64,000 nt of DNA from contig NZ_CP088156.1 in the NCBI RefSeq assembly GCF_021088345.1, positions 6,873,001-6,937,000 of the forward strand, written 5' to 3'. Below are positions 28,201 to 36,130 of the stretch, one piece after another. The translations under genes were made by a program, and so were the position numbers. Below the pieces are notes generated by a model, which saw only the letters and a list, made by a program, of their open reading frames with translations, was not told the origin of the DNA and did no database searches. This DNA comes from Bradyrhizobium ontarionense (GTDB lineage: Bacteria; Pseudomonadota; Alphaproteobacteria; Rhizobiales; Xanthobacteraceae). The first letter of the stretch is position 1, and each line of letters begins with the position of its first letter.

Positions 28201-28410
28201 CTGCTCCTCGATCGGCGTCGCCACGGTCTCGGCGATCACCTTGGGATTGGCGCCGGGATAGGTGGCGCGCACCACGACCGAGGGCGGCACGACGTCGGGA
28301 TATTCCGAGATCGGCATCGCAAACAGCGCGATCAGGCCAGAGAGGAAAATCAGGGTCGACAGCACGCCTGCGAAGATCGGCCGGTCGATGAAGAACTTGG
28401 AGAGGTTCAT
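25228..28410 (-). CDS. RND multidrug efflux permease (AcrB/MexB, HAE-1 family)
   Basis: 1060 residues, the full length of AcrB-type pumps. Starts MNLSKFFIDRPIFAGVLSTL; has the HAE-1 hallmarks GIVVDDAIVVVENVERN in TM4 with the proton-relay Asp pair, YPGANPKVIAETVATPIEEQ near the N-terminus, and PVSIVGTFAVMHLFGFSINA. Two porter/docking loops follow TM1 and TM7. Acts as an inner-membrane proton-driven exporter with the adaptor encoded upstream on the same strand. No outer-membrane channel gene is present, so it probably uses a TolC-type protein coded elsewhere. A 348-bp gap with a palindromic repeat separates it from its adaptor gene, unusual for this operon type. Confidence 0.95.
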   Translation of the reverse strand: MNLSKFFIDRPIFAGVLSTLIFLSGLIALFAMPISEYPDVVPPSVVVRATYPGANPKVIAETVATPIEEQINGVENMLYMSSQATTDGALTLTVTFKLGTDPDKATQLVQNRVQQAEPRLPNVVRQLGIVTKKSSPDLTMVVHLISPNGRYDTTYLRNYAVLNVKDRLARIEGVGDVQLFGAGDYSMRVWLDPQKAAEHGLSASDIVKAIQAQNVEAAAGVVGASPSVKGLDLQLSVNAEGRLSNEDQFADIVVKTGAHGEITRLRDVARIELGASEYGLRSLLDNKQAVAIPIFQAPGSNALQISDNVRATMAEIKKTMPEGVEYHIVYDPTQFVRSSIEAVVHTLFEAIVLVVIVVILFLQTWRASIIPLLAVPVSIVGTFAVMHLFGFSINALSLFGLVLAIGIVVDDAIVVVENVERNIEGGLSPRDATYQAMREVSGPIIAIALVLIAVFVPLAFISGLTGQFYKQFALTIAISTVISAVNSLTLSPALSALLLKGHHAPKDRLTRILDASLGWFFRGFNRAFVRASDNYSGSVSRVITAKAGIMVLYVLLVGATFVLFKQVPGGFVPGQDKQYLVGFARLPDGATLDRSEEVIRKMSDIALTQPGVESSVAFPGLSISGFTNSSNAGIVFSTLKPFDERKDPRLSGGALAMELNKKYAGIQDAFIAMFPPPPVNGLGTIGGFKLQIEDRAGLGYEALNDVTKTFMAGLQKSPEIAGVFSSFQVNVPQLFADIDRTKALQLGVPVTEVFNTLQIYLGSYYVNDFNKFGRTYSVRVQADAPFRARADDIRQLKVRSASGDMVPLSALLNVRQSAGPERAIRYNGFLSSDINAAAAPGFSSGQAQAAAERVAAEVLPPGFAFEWTDLTYQEFIAGNSGLWVFPLAILLVFLVLAALYESLTLPLAILMIVPMALLAAMFGVYLSKGDNNIFTQIGLIVLVGLSAKNAILIVEFARELEFAGRTPLRAAIEASRLRLRPILMTSMAFIMGVLPLVLSTGAGSEMRRAMGVAVFSGMIGVTVFGLFLTPVFYVLLRTLSGMKPLTQHGDHGTVAAQPAE

Positions 28411-28561
28411 GGGAGGCCCCGTGGTCGGGAGATGTCAGTGTGGGAGGCTGGCTTGATTAGTTGTGAGTGCAAATGAGGTCGCAAAATTTGTTCCTGCTCC
28501 ACACCGCTTTTCGGAGAAAGTCGGGCCGCGTCAAAGATGCGCTCGACGTCTCCTCATACTG

Positions 28562-28690
28562 GCTGTCGTCCCGGCGAACGCCGGGATCCATACCGCGGAC
28601 GGCCAATTGGTGAAAAAGGCTTTGGGTCATCGTCCGTTGTCTACAAACAGGGCCTGTGGCTATGGGTCCCCGCTTTCGCGGGGACGACAG
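28562..28690. repeat. Intergenic palindromic repeat (GTCGTCCCGGCG type)
   Basis: Begins GTCGTCCCGGCGAACGCCGG and ends CCCCGCTTTCGCGGGGACGAC, a pair of hairpins with matching inverted outer ends (GTCGTCCC and GGGACGAC). It is of the REP-like class found repeatedly in this window and sits between the RND adaptor and pump genes. Confidence 0.8.
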
Positions 28691-28758
28691 TTGTGGTTGT
28701 CATTGGCAGCCGGGCATGATCACATCGGATCTCCGGGCCCGGGCAAGCCTGCGCGAGT

Positions 28759-29997
28759 TCAGCGCTGTGCCAGCTGCTTCGCGTCGGACGACGCCCCGTC
28801 CCGCGCGCCCATCGCCGCCACCTGCGTCTTCAACAGCGCGCCGGGACGCACTCGCTGCAGGCCGTTGACGACGACGCGGTCGCCGGCCTGGAGGCCGGCG
28901 GAGATGATGCGCAGACCATCGACGCTGCCGCCGAGCGTGACCGGGCGATACACCGCGCGCTCGTCGTCGCCGACCACCATCACGAACTTCTTGTCCTGGT
29001 CGGTGCCGATGGCGCGTTCGTCGAGCAGCACCAGCGACTGCTGCTGCGGCTGGCCCATGCGCACGCGGGCGAACTGGCCGGGGATCAGGCGTCCGTCCTC
29101 GTTCTTGAAGACCGCCCGCACCCGGATCGTGCCGCTCTGCCCCTGGACCTGGTTGTCGATCAGCTGGATGTGACCCGAGGCGGTGATGCCGCCCGATGTC
29201 GTCATTTCCACGGGAATGCGGTCGAGCTGTCCGCGCTTGCCCGAGCCGTCGGCAATCGCGTTGAGGGCGCGCAGCACCAGCTCCTCGGTAGCGTCGAAGC
29301 TCGCATAGATCGGATTGACCGAGACCAGGCTGGTCAGCACCGGCGAGGCGGAGCCGGCGGCGACGAGATTGCCGACGGTGACCTCGATCCGGCCGACCCG
29401 GCCGTCAACCGGCGCCCGCACCTGCGTGTAGTCGAGATTGAGCCTGGCGGTCTGCAACGTCGCCTCGGCGGCCTTGACGTTGGCGATGGCTTCGCGATTG
29501 CCGTTGTCGCGCTGATCGTAATCGCGCTTTGTCACGATTGAATTACCGACCAGTTGCGCGCCGCGTTCGAGCTCATTGGCGGCGAAGGCGGCGCGGGCGC
29601 GCGCCGCCTCGAGCTGCGCCTGCGCCTTGTCGACCTCGGCGGCATAGGGCGCGGGATCGATCTTGAACAGAACGTCGCCGGCCTTCACCAGCGAACCTTC
29701 CGTGAAATTGGTGGCGAGGATGGCGCCGGCGACGCGCGGCCGGAGCTCGACCCGCTCGACCGCCTCGAGGCGACCGGAGAACTCGTCCCAGAGGCTTGCC
29801 TGGCGCGGCGCGACCACGGAGACCGTGACCGGCACAGCCTGCTCGGGCGCTGCAGCCCTGGCGGCACTCGGAACGGTGCTGAAATGGAAATATCGGCTGC
29901 CGGCGAATGAGCCGGCGGCAAGCACGAGGCCGGCGACGGCAACGGTGCTCAGCCACCGCTTCAGGCGGCTCGGGGAACGAATTTCGGGCGAAGGCAT
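28759..29997 (-). CDS. RND efflux periplasmic adaptor (membrane fusion protein)
   Basis: 412 residues. An N-terminal hydrophobic segment (LKRWLSTVAVAGLVLAAGSF) acts as a signal/anchor. A biotinyl-lipoyl half-motif RPRVAGAILATNFTEGSLVK follows, then a coiled-coil alpha-hairpin (residues about 110-180) and the second lipoyl half with APVDGRVGRIEVTVGNLV. The ATG has GGAGCGC upstream. It links the RND pump to the outer-membrane channel. It is divergent from the TetR gene with an operator-like palindrome between. Confidence 0.92.
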   Translation of the reverse strand: MPSPEIRSPSRLKRWLSTVAVAGLVLAAGSFAGSRYFHFSTVPSAARAAAPEQAVPVTVSVVAPRQASLWDEFSGRLEAVERVELRPRVAGAILATNFTEGSLVKAGDVLFKIDPAPYAAEVDKAQAQLEAARARAAFAANELERGAQLVGNSIVTKRDYDQRDNGNREAIANVKAAEATLQTARLNLDYTQVRAPVDGRVGRIEVTVGNLVAAGSASPVLTSLVSVNPIYASFDATEELVLRALNAIADGSGKRGQLDRIPVEMTTSGGITASGHIQLIDNQVQGQSGTIRVRAVFKNEDGRLIPGQFARVRMGQPQQQSLVLLDERAIGTDQDKKFVMVVGDDERAVYRPVTLGGSVDGLRIISAGLQAGDRVVVNGLQRVRPGALLKTQVAAMGARDGASSDAKQLAQR

Positions 29998-30011
29998 TGG
30001 CGCGCTCCATA

Positions 30012-30029
30012 TTGTAGTGCTCGCTACAA
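30012..30029. promoter_or_regulatory. Operator-like palindrome of the efflux operon
   Basis: TTGTAG-TGCTCG-CTACAA, perfect six-base arms with a six-base spacer, 15 bp upstream of the adaptor start. The position and the divergent tetR at 30190 make it the likely binding site of that repressor. Confidence 0.6.
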
Positions 30030-30189
30030 ATGTGGCGCTGGCAACCCGTTCGCAAGAGACTTATGTAACGGATGCTAAGAAAATCGTAGCCCGACTTTTG
30101 GCGAATGCGCCAGATCAAAGAAATAGCCAAAGATAACAACTAGATAAGAAAATCTGATTGGGGCGGAGACGGGAACAGGAGTTTTGCAC

Positions 30190-30807
30190 ATGGCCATCGG
30201 ACGGCCCCGGACATTCGACCGCGACACCGCGCTGGACCAGGCGATGGAGGTGTTCTGGCGCCATGGCTATGAAGGCGCGACCATCGCCCAGCTCACGGAC
30301 GCCATGGGCATCAATCCGCCGAGCCTCTATGCCGCGTTCGGCAGCAAGGAAGCCCTGCTCAGGGCCGCGCTCGATCGCTACACGGCGCGGCGCGAGGCGT
30401 GGATGGAGGAGGTGCTGAGTGCGCCGACTGCGCGCGAGGTCACCTCGCGCATGCTGATGGGCGTCGCGGAGAAGCAGACCGATCCCTCCAATCCTCCGGG
30501 CTGCCTGCTGGTCCAGGGCGGCCTCGCCTGCGGCTCGGGCTCGGCCAATGTCCCGTTCGAACTCGCGGCACGCCGGGCGCAAACCGAAGATCACCTCCGG
30601 CACCGTTTCGAGCGGGCCAAGGACGAGGGCGATCTGGCATCGGGCGCCGACCCTGCCGCACTCGCGCGTTATGTCTCCGCCGTCATCACCGGCATGAGCG
30701 TGATGGCGTCGTCGGGCGCCGACCGCGAGGCGCTGGCGCAGGTTGCGACCGTCGCCATCAGGTCGGTCGAAGAGCAGTCGGTGCGGGCGTCGATCGCCTT
30801 GGTCTGA
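30190..30807 (+). CDS. TetR-family transcriptional repressor of the efflux operon
   Basis: 205 residues from the ATG at 30190 (MAIGRPRTFDRDTALDQAME), with AGGAG nine bases upstream. The HTH is FWRHGYEGATIAQLTDAMGINPPSLYAAFGSKEALLRAAL (residues about 20-60), the wording of TetR regulators that carry a TetR_C_16/YxaF-like C-terminal domain. It faces away from the RND adaptor and pump genes and is their likely repressor; the inducing drug is unknown. Confidence 0.88.
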   Translation: MAIGRPRTFDRDTALDQAMEVFWRHGYEGATIAQLTDAMGINPPSLYAAFGSKEALLRAALDRYTARREAWMEEVLSAPTAREVTSRMLMGVAEKQTDPSNPPGCLLVQGGLACGSGSANVPFELAARRAQTEDHLRHRFERAKDEGDLASGADPAALARYVSAVITGMSVMASSGADREALAQVATVAIRSVEEQSVRASIALV

Positions 30808-30948
30808 CGCGCCTCATGCGCTGAGCGACGAGCGCTCTTCCATCGTGCTGTCTTGTGCTCATGGTCTCGATGCGGTCCCCTGCGGCCGCACCGCCGGCCA
30901 TGGCGGCGTCCTGCCATCGTCATCGCGCGAACCAAGAGCCCCTATCTC

Positions 30949-32424
30949 ATGCGTGTCTTCTCCGCCGCCCTCGCCACCGAGACCAACACCTTTGCGCCGA
31001 TGCCGACGGGCCTCGCGACCTTCCATGAACGCGCCTATTTCCCGGCCGGGCAGCACCCGGACAAGATGCAGATGCATGGCGGGCCGCTGTGGGCGGCGCG
31101 CCAGGTTGGGCCGTCCAAGGGCTGGACGCTGATCGAGGGGCTGGTCGCTGCGGCCGTTCCGAACGGCGTCGTCACCCGGTCGGCGTTCGAGACCCTGCGC
31201 GATCAGATCCTCGCCGATCTCAAGGCCGCGCTACCGGTCGACATGGTGCTGATCGGCCTGCACGGCGCGATGATCGCCGACGGCTATGATGATTGCGAGG
31301 GTGAGCTGCTGGCCCGGGTGCGCGAGATCGCAGGGCCCAGCGCCGTCATCGGCGCCACGCTCGACCCGCACGTCCATATGAGCGAGCGGATGGTCGCCAG
31401 CGCCGATCTGTTGATCTGCTGGAAGGAATATCCGCACACCGACATCCTCGAACGCGCGCAGGATCTGGTCGCGCATTGCACCGAGCTCGCCGAGAAGCGG
31501 CTGAAGCTGCTGAAGTCGCTGGTCGACACCAACATGATCGTGACCCTGCACACGACGCGCGAGCCGGTGCGCAGCTTCGTCGATCGCATCACCGCGCTCG
31601 AAGGCAAGGACGGCATCGTCTCGGTCTCGATCGTGCACGGCTTCGGCTGGGGTGATACGCCCGACATGGGCACCAAGGTGCTGGTCTATAGCGATGCTGC
31701 CGTCGATCCCGACGGCGCGAAAGCGCAGGCGCTGGCGCACCGGCTGGCGGACGAGCTGATCGGAATGCGCGAGGCGGTGACGGAGCGCATGCCGGGCGTG
31801 GATGCTGCGCTCGACCAGGCGCTCGCCAAGGACGGCACCATCGTGCTCGGCGATGCCAGCGACAATCCCGGCGGCGGCGCGCCCGGCGATTCCACCTTCA
31901 TCCTGCGCCGGATCCTCGATCGCAAGATCGGCAATGTCTGTCTCGGACCGATCTGGGATCCGATCGCGGTGCGCATCGCCTTTGATGCCGGCGTCGGCGC
32001 CAGGCTGCCCTTGCGCATCGGCGGCAAGATCGGGCCTTTGTCCGGTGATCCCGTCGATGCGACCTGGGAGATCAAGGCGCTGAAAGAGAACATGGTGATG
32101 ACGGGGCTCGCCGGCACGCCCGCCAAGCTGGGCGACTGCGCGCTGATCGCAAGCGACGGCGTCGAGGTCGTGATCACGACGTTTCGCTGTCAGGCCTTCG
32201 GCACCGATCTCTTCACCCAGCTCGGCTGCGATCCGGCCAAGCACAAGCTCGTCGTGGTGAAATCCGCGCAGCATTTTCGCGCGTCGTTCGCAGCCGTTGC
32301 CGCCGACATCATCATGGTCGATGCGCCGGGCGTGGTCGCGCGCGATGTCACGACCTTGCCCTACAAGAAGATCAAGCGTCCGAAGTGGCCGCTCGACGAT
32401 CTCTCGCAACTATCACGTGCATGA
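30949..32424 (+). CDS. M81-family metallopeptidase-like protein (MlrC / microcystinase C type)
   Basis: 491 residues from the ATG at 30949 (MRVFSAALATETNTFAPMPT), the family's typical start; upstream in-frame codons are unrelated. Conserved metal-site residues appear in TETNTFAP, IGLHGAMIADGYDDCEGEL, TLDPHVHMSE and IVHGFGWGDTPDMG. The family was named for the linear-tetrapeptide-cleaving MlrC of microcystin degraders but is widespread in organisms that do not degrade microcystin. The actual substrate here is unknown. Its last codons overlap the first of three tandem repeats, and it may be the source of their promoter-proximal end. Confidence 0.85.
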   Translation: MRVFSAALATETNTFAPMPTGLATFHERAYFPAGQHPDKMQMHGGPLWAARQVGPSKGWTLIEGLVAAAVPNGVVTRSAFETLRDQILADLKAALPVDMVLIGLHGAMIADGYDDCEGELLARVREIAGPSAVIGATLDPHVHMSERMVASADLLICWKEYPHTDILERAQDLVAHCTELAEKRLKLLKSLVDTNMIVTLHTTREPVRSFVDRITALEGKDGIVSVSIVHGFGWGDTPDMGTKVLVYSDAAVDPDGAKAQALAHRLADELIGMREAVTERMPGVDAALDQALAKDGTIVLGDASDNPGGGAPGDSTFILRRILDRKIGNVCLGPIWDPIAVRIAFDAGVGARLPLRIGGKIGPLSGDPVDATWEIKALKENMVMTGLAGTPAKLGDCALIASDGVEVVITTFRCQAFGTDLFTQLGCDPAKHKLVVVKSAQHFRASFAAVAADIIMVDAPGVVARDVTTLPYKKIKRPKWPLDDLSQLSRA

Positions 32425-32551
32425 TGTTTCATAATGCGACGCTGACGGCGACGACGTTAACGTTCGGAACGCGGCTGGAACGAACCGCGCCCGAATCAGC
32501 GGCGAATCACGGTGCGGGATCTGTTCACGGCTAGATGTCGTGCCCGGATGA

Positions 32552-32635
32552 ATGAGCACGCAACATCCGGCGCATGCGCTCATACCGCGCAGCTCGGCCT
32601 GCATCAAAAGGGTTAAACGCAAAGGTCCGGCGTGA
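32552..32635 (+). CDS. Short basic peptide ORF of unit 1
   Basis: 27 codons: MSTQHPAHALIPRSSACIKR, then VKRKGPA and TGA. Across units the changes in this frame are mostly conservative or silent (Ile/Met, Ala/Val, Ile/Val, Arg/Lys, one silent Ser and one silent Gly). The stop codon lies inside the terminator stem. An overlapping frame from 32548 gives a 22-residue alternative (MNEHATSGACAH...) that is also open in all three units. The ribosome binding site is weak (GGAT), so translation is uncertain. Confidence 0.35.
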   Translation: MSTQHPAHALIPRSSACIKRVKRKGPA

Positions 32636-32648
32636 GCGCCGGGCCTTT
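32621..32648 (+). terminator. Intrinsic terminator, unit 1
   Basis: AAAGGTCCGGCG-TGAG-CGCCGGGCCTTT, 12 pairs with one G-T, followed by CTTGTTGTT. Confidence 0.85.
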
Positions 32649-32871
32649 CTTGTTGTTGGTGGTGGTGTTGTTGGAATAGGAGCCGCGTGCATGGCGCGGC
32701 CTTCGAAGCGCCTCCACGAGTTGCCGCTACTTGCACGTGAATGATGTTTCATAATGCGACGCTGACGCCGCCGGTGTTAACGTTCGGAACGCGGCTGGAA
32801 CGAACCGCGTCCGAATCAGCGGCGAATCACGGTGCGGGATCTGTTCACGGCTAGATGTCGTGCCCGGATGA

Positions 32872-32955
32872 ATGAGCACGCAACATCCGGCGCATGCGCT
32901 CATGCCGCGCAGCTCGGCCTGCATCAAAAGGGTTAAACGCAAAGGCCCGGCGTGA
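32872..32955 (+). CDS. Short basic peptide ORF of unit 2
   Basis: 27 codons, same as unit 1 except Ile-11 to Met (MSTQHPAHALMPRSSACIKR, VKRKGPA). The alternative overlapping frame begins at 32868. Confidence 0.35.
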   Translation: MSTQHPAHALMPRSSACIKRVKRKGPA

Positions 32956-32968
32956 GCGCCGGGCCTTT
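32941..32968 (+). terminator. Intrinsic terminator, unit 2
   Basis: AAAGGCCCGGCG-TGAG-CGCCGGGCCTTT, perfect 12-bp stem then a T-rich tail. Confidence 0.9.
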
Positions 32969-33191
32969 CTTGTTGTTGGTGGTGGTGTTGTTGGAATAGG
33001 AGCCGCGTGCATGGCGCGGCCTTCGAGGCGCCTCCACGAGCTGCCGCTACCTGCACGTGAATGATGTTTCATAATGCGACGCTGACGCCGCCGGTGTTAA
33101 CGTTCGGAACGCGGCTGGAACGAACCGCGCCCGAATCAGCGGCGAAGCTCGGTGCGGGATCTGTTCACGGCTAGATGTCGTGCCCGGATGA

Positions 33192-33416
33192 ATGAGCACG
33201 CAACATCCGGTGCATGCGCTCATGCCGCGCAGCTCTGCCTGCGTCAAAAAGGTTAAAGGCAAAGGCCCGGCGTGTGCACCGGGCCTTTATTGTCGTTGGG
33301 GTCTGAGCTGCTTGCGCAGCGCGGCCTTTGAAACGCGAGGTCGCAATGGTCTCATGTCGGCGATGATCCGAACCGCCGCATCCATGCGGCCTTCAGGCCG
33401 ATCGGCGTCGGCGTGA
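33192..33416 (+). pseudogene. Unit 3 version of the peptide ORF, stop lost
   Basis: Starts MSTQHPVHALMPRSSACVKK, VKGKGPA, but TGA has become TGT so the frame runs 47 residues further, through the terminator and out of the repeat. The alternative 22-residue frame (33188-33256) keeps its TAA stop. Probably a decaying copy. Confidence 0.4.
33261..33288 (+). terminator. Intrinsic terminator, unit 3
   Basis: AAAGGCCCGGCG-TGTG-CACCGGGCCTTT; one internal mismatch relative to unit 2 but the lower stem is intact. Confidence 0.75.
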
Positions 33417-34992
33417 ACGGTCCCTGCGGCGCGCGGGTGATCAGGGCAACCAGCACGAGCGCGACGATGGCCAGCCAGAAGCACAGCCAGAACGCATCGA
33501 TATAGGCGAGCACGTTGGCCTCGCGTTGCACCTCCGCAGCCAGCGTTCCGACCGCGCGGGCCTGGGCCTGTCCCGCACCATGACCGGCGAAATAGCCGGT
33601 CAGTCGCTGCAGCACGCGCGCGACGTCGAGGTCGCCACTCTGGATGTTGAAGCCGAGATTGGCTGAATGCAGCTGCTCGCGCACGCGCAACCAGGTTCCC
33701 ATCAGGGCGACGCCGATCTCCGCACCGCCGAGCCGCATGATCTGGATGTAGGCGGCGAAGGACGTTGCGCGGGCGGGATCGGAATTCGACAGTGCGAGGA
33801 TGATGATCGGCAGCAGGGTGAAGGCCTGGCCGATCGATTGCAGCACCACGATGCCGATGAAGTCTTCGCGCGCCCAGGCATGCGTGAGCTGCGTGCCGAG
33901 CAGGTTGGCCGCGGCAAAGGCGCCGAGGCCGATCACGACGACGATGCGGGGATCGAGATGGCGAAGCGCTGCGATCGACAGCGGCACCAGCACGATCATC
34001 GGCAGCGCGCCGTAGATCAGCAGCAGCGAACCGCTCTGCTCCGGCCGCAGCTGCGTGATCGCGCCGAGGAAGTTCGGCACCAGCGACGCGTTGGACAGGC
34101 TGGTGAGCGTGTACAGCAGAATGACGGCGAGCGAGAGGCCGATGTTGCGCGAGAACAGTACGTTGAAATGAGCCCAGGGCTGCGGAGCGAGCGCCTCGTT
34201 GACGAGGAAGAGCAGGAACAGCACGGCTCCGCCGCCGAGCAGGGCCATTACGGTGCCGGACTGCAGCCAGTCGAGCCGGTTGCCCTGGTCGAGGCCGGCA
34301 TAGATCATCGACACCGCGCTGCCGAGCAGCAGCATGCCGCCCCAGTCGGCGTCCTTGAGCAGCGTGCGGTTGATCGGCTCGGCGGGGGTCCCGAGATAGA
34401 CCATCAACGCCATCAGCGGCGCGAGCAAGGCACCCTGCCAGTACAGCCATTGCCAGCCGAGATGCTCGACATACAAACCGACCAGCGACGTCGAGGTGTC
34501 GAGCGCGAAGCCGACACGGATCGCGTAGATCGAGATCGCCGGCAGCCACCAGCGGATCGGCAGGTTGCGGAAGATGATCATCAGGGTCGCCGGCACGAAG
34601 GTGCCGAGCAGCATGCCGTGCACGATCGCGAGCGCGATCAGCGTCGGATAGTCGTGCACGAACGGAATGATCAACGAGACGGCCGCATAGACCAGGCTCG
34701 GAATGCCGAGCACGCGGCGCAGCCCGAACGCGGTCGCAAGCCAGGCCACGGCCGGTGCGACGAAGATCTGCGAGCCGATGGCGGCGGTCGAGAGCCAGGC
34801 GCCCTCGTCGAAACCGAGCGAGAAGGCGCCGCGCAGGTCGGGCAGGCCGACCGAGGTCAGGCGGCTGTCGAAATTGGCGAGAAAGGAGCCGAGCAGAACG
34901 GCGCCGACCGCGAACAGCGGATGTGGCGCGAGGCCGCCCCGCGACAGCGGCCCGCGGTCGGAGGCGCCTGGTCCGGCTTCACCTGGCGCCAT
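33352..34992 (-). CDS. emrB: MFS drug exporter, EmrB/DHA2 family (14 TM)
   Basis: 546 residues with about 14 hydrophobic segments, typical of DHA2 transporters. Key phrases are LLGSFLANFDSRLTSVGLPDLRGAF at the first helix, IGSQIFVAPAVAWLATAFGLRRVLG covering motif A, and a long C-terminal loop region. The ATG lies inside the end of the upstream adaptor gene (14-bp overlap), so the two are coupled as in emrAB. Exports drugs or related compounds from the cytoplasm; substrate unknown. Confidence 0.88.
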   Translation of the reverse strand: MAPGEAGPGASDRGPLSRGGLAPHPLFAVGAVLLGSFLANFDSRLTSVGLPDLRGAFSLGFDEGAWLSTAAIGSQIFVAPAVAWLATAFGLRRVLGIPSLVYAAVSLIIPFVHDYPTLIALAIVHGMLLGTFVPATLMIIFRNLPIRWWLPAISIYAIRVGFALDTSTSLVGLYVEHLGWQWLYWQGALLAPLMALMVYLGTPAEPINRTLLKDADWGGMLLLGSAVSMIYAGLDQGNRLDWLQSGTVMALLGGGAVLFLLFLVNEALAPQPWAHFNVLFSRNIGLSLAVILLYTLTSLSNASLVPNFLGAITQLRPEQSGSLLLIYGALPMIVLVPLSIAALRHLDPRIVVVIGLGAFAAANLLGTQLTHAWAREDFIGIVVLQSIGQAFTLLPIIILALSNSDPARATSFAAYIQIMRLGGAEIGVALMGTWLRVREQLHSANLGFNIQSGDLDVARVLQRLTGYFAGHGAGQAQARAVGTLAAEVQREANVLAYIDAFWLCFWLAIVALVLVALITRAPQGPFTPTPIGLKAAWMRRFGSSPT

Positions 34993-36130
34993 CGGCCTGA
35001 CCGTTGGTGTGGATGTGAGTCACGACCGACATGCCCGGCAACAGCCGCGTCAGCAATGGCTGATTGGCGTCGAAGGCGATGCGCACCGGAATGCGCTGCA
35101 CGACCTTGGTGAAATTGCCGGTCGCGTTGTCGGGCGGCAGCAGGGCGAATTGCGAACCGGAGGCCGGCGCGATCCGCTCGACGCGGCCGCGCAGCTTCTC
35201 CCCCGGAAAGCTGTCGACCGTGATCTCGACCGGCTGTCCAGGCGCGACATGCGTGAGCTGCGTCTCCTTGTAGTTGGCGATGACGAAGACCTGGGGCAGC
35301 GGGACGACCGCGATCAGATTGCTGCCGACGTTGACATAGTCGCCGGTCTGGATCTGCCGCTGACCGACCACGCCGTCGAACGGCGCCGTGATCCTGGTAT
35401 AGCCGAGCTTGAGGCGCGCCCCGGCGAGCGCGGCCTTGGCGCCGGCGAGGTCGGCGCCACGCTGCTTCTTGGTGCCTGTGAGCACCTCGAGCTGGTGGCG
35501 CTGTGCGGCGATCGCGGCCCGGCTTGCCCGCACATCGGCCTGCGCCTTGGCATAGGCCGCCGTGGCCTGCTCCAGCCGCTGCCGGGTCCCGGCCTCGCTC
35601 TGCGACAGCGATTGCTGCCGCTCTTCCTCCTGCCGCGCCTGCACCTCGGCAGCGCCCGCCGAGACCTGCTGCGCCTCGGCCTGCGCGATCGTCGCATATT
35701 GCAGCTCGATCTGGTTGCTCAGATTGTCGAGCGCCGCCTGCGCCGCTTCGACCGTGGCCTCGGCCTGCGCGACCTGCGCCTCGTAGTCGGCAGGGTCGAT
35801 CTGGACCAGCAGGTCGCCCGCCTTGACCTGCTGGAAGTCGCTCACGGCGACCTTCAGCACCTCGCCGGCCACCCGGCTCGAGAGCTGGGTCAGGTCGGCG
35901 CGGACATAGGCGTCGTTCGTGGTCTGGGTGATGGCGTTGCCGACCCAGGCGTTCCAGCGCGTCGTCGCGAGCGCCACGAAGGCGAGCGCGACGATCACGG
36001 CGAGCAGTGGAATGACGAGACGCGTCCAGGTGCCGGGCGCTGCGGTGGGGGAGGGGGCTGCGGTGGAGGCGGGCGATGTCGTCGGGGCGGCTTGCGACGC
36101 GGCGTCTGCGTTGCTCGATGACTCACTCAC
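34979..36130 (-). CDS. emrA: HlyD/EmrA-family membrane fusion protein
   Basis: 383 residues from a GTG start at 36128-36130 with GGAG eight bases upstream. A low-complexity Ala/Thr/Ser/Pro N-terminus (about 35 residues) is cytoplasmic, then one membrane helix (VIPLLAVIVALAFVALATTR), lipoyl half-motif SRVAGEVLKVAVSDFQQVKAG, a long coiled coil (residues about 120-230) and the second half-motif ITAPFDGVVGQRQIQTGDYV. Forms the EmrAB-type exporter with the downstream MFS protein. Confidence 0.9.
   Translation of the reverse strand: MSESSSNADAASQAAPTTSPASTAAPSPTAAPGTWTRLVIPLLAVIVALAFVALATTRWNAWVGNAITQTTNDAYVRADLTQLSSRVAGEVLKVAVSDFQQVKAGDLLVQIDPADYEAQVAQAEATVEAAQAALDNLSNQIELQYATIAQAEAQQVSAGAAEVQARQEEERQQSLSQSEAGTRQRLEQATAAYAKAQADVRASRAAIAAQRHQLEVLTGTKKQRGADLAGAKAALAGARLKLGYTRITAPFDGVVGQRQIQTGDYVNVGSNLIAVVPLPQVFVIANYKETQLTHVAPGQPVEITVDSFPGEKLRGRVERIAPASGSQFALLPPDNATGNFTKVVQRIPVRIAFDANQPLLTRLLPGMSVVTHIHTNGQADGAR

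Larger units (their letters stand above)
32415..33296 (+). repeat. Three tandem 320-bp units, each with short ORF and terminator
   Basis: Identical landmark ATGATGTTTCATAATGCGAC occurs at 32421, 32741 and 33061, an exact 320-bp period. Units 1 and 2 are full length and nearly identical. Unit 3 stays similar to about 33296, then diverges. Each unit holds the stem CGCGG-CTGGAACGAA-CCGCG, short overlapping ORFs and an intrinsic terminator. The array sits between the MlrC-like gene and the convergent MFS gene. Confidence 0.9.

Noticed and set aside
32415..33296. CRISPR array
   Set aside because: Three long 320-bp units with no short regular repeat/spacer pattern and no cas genes.
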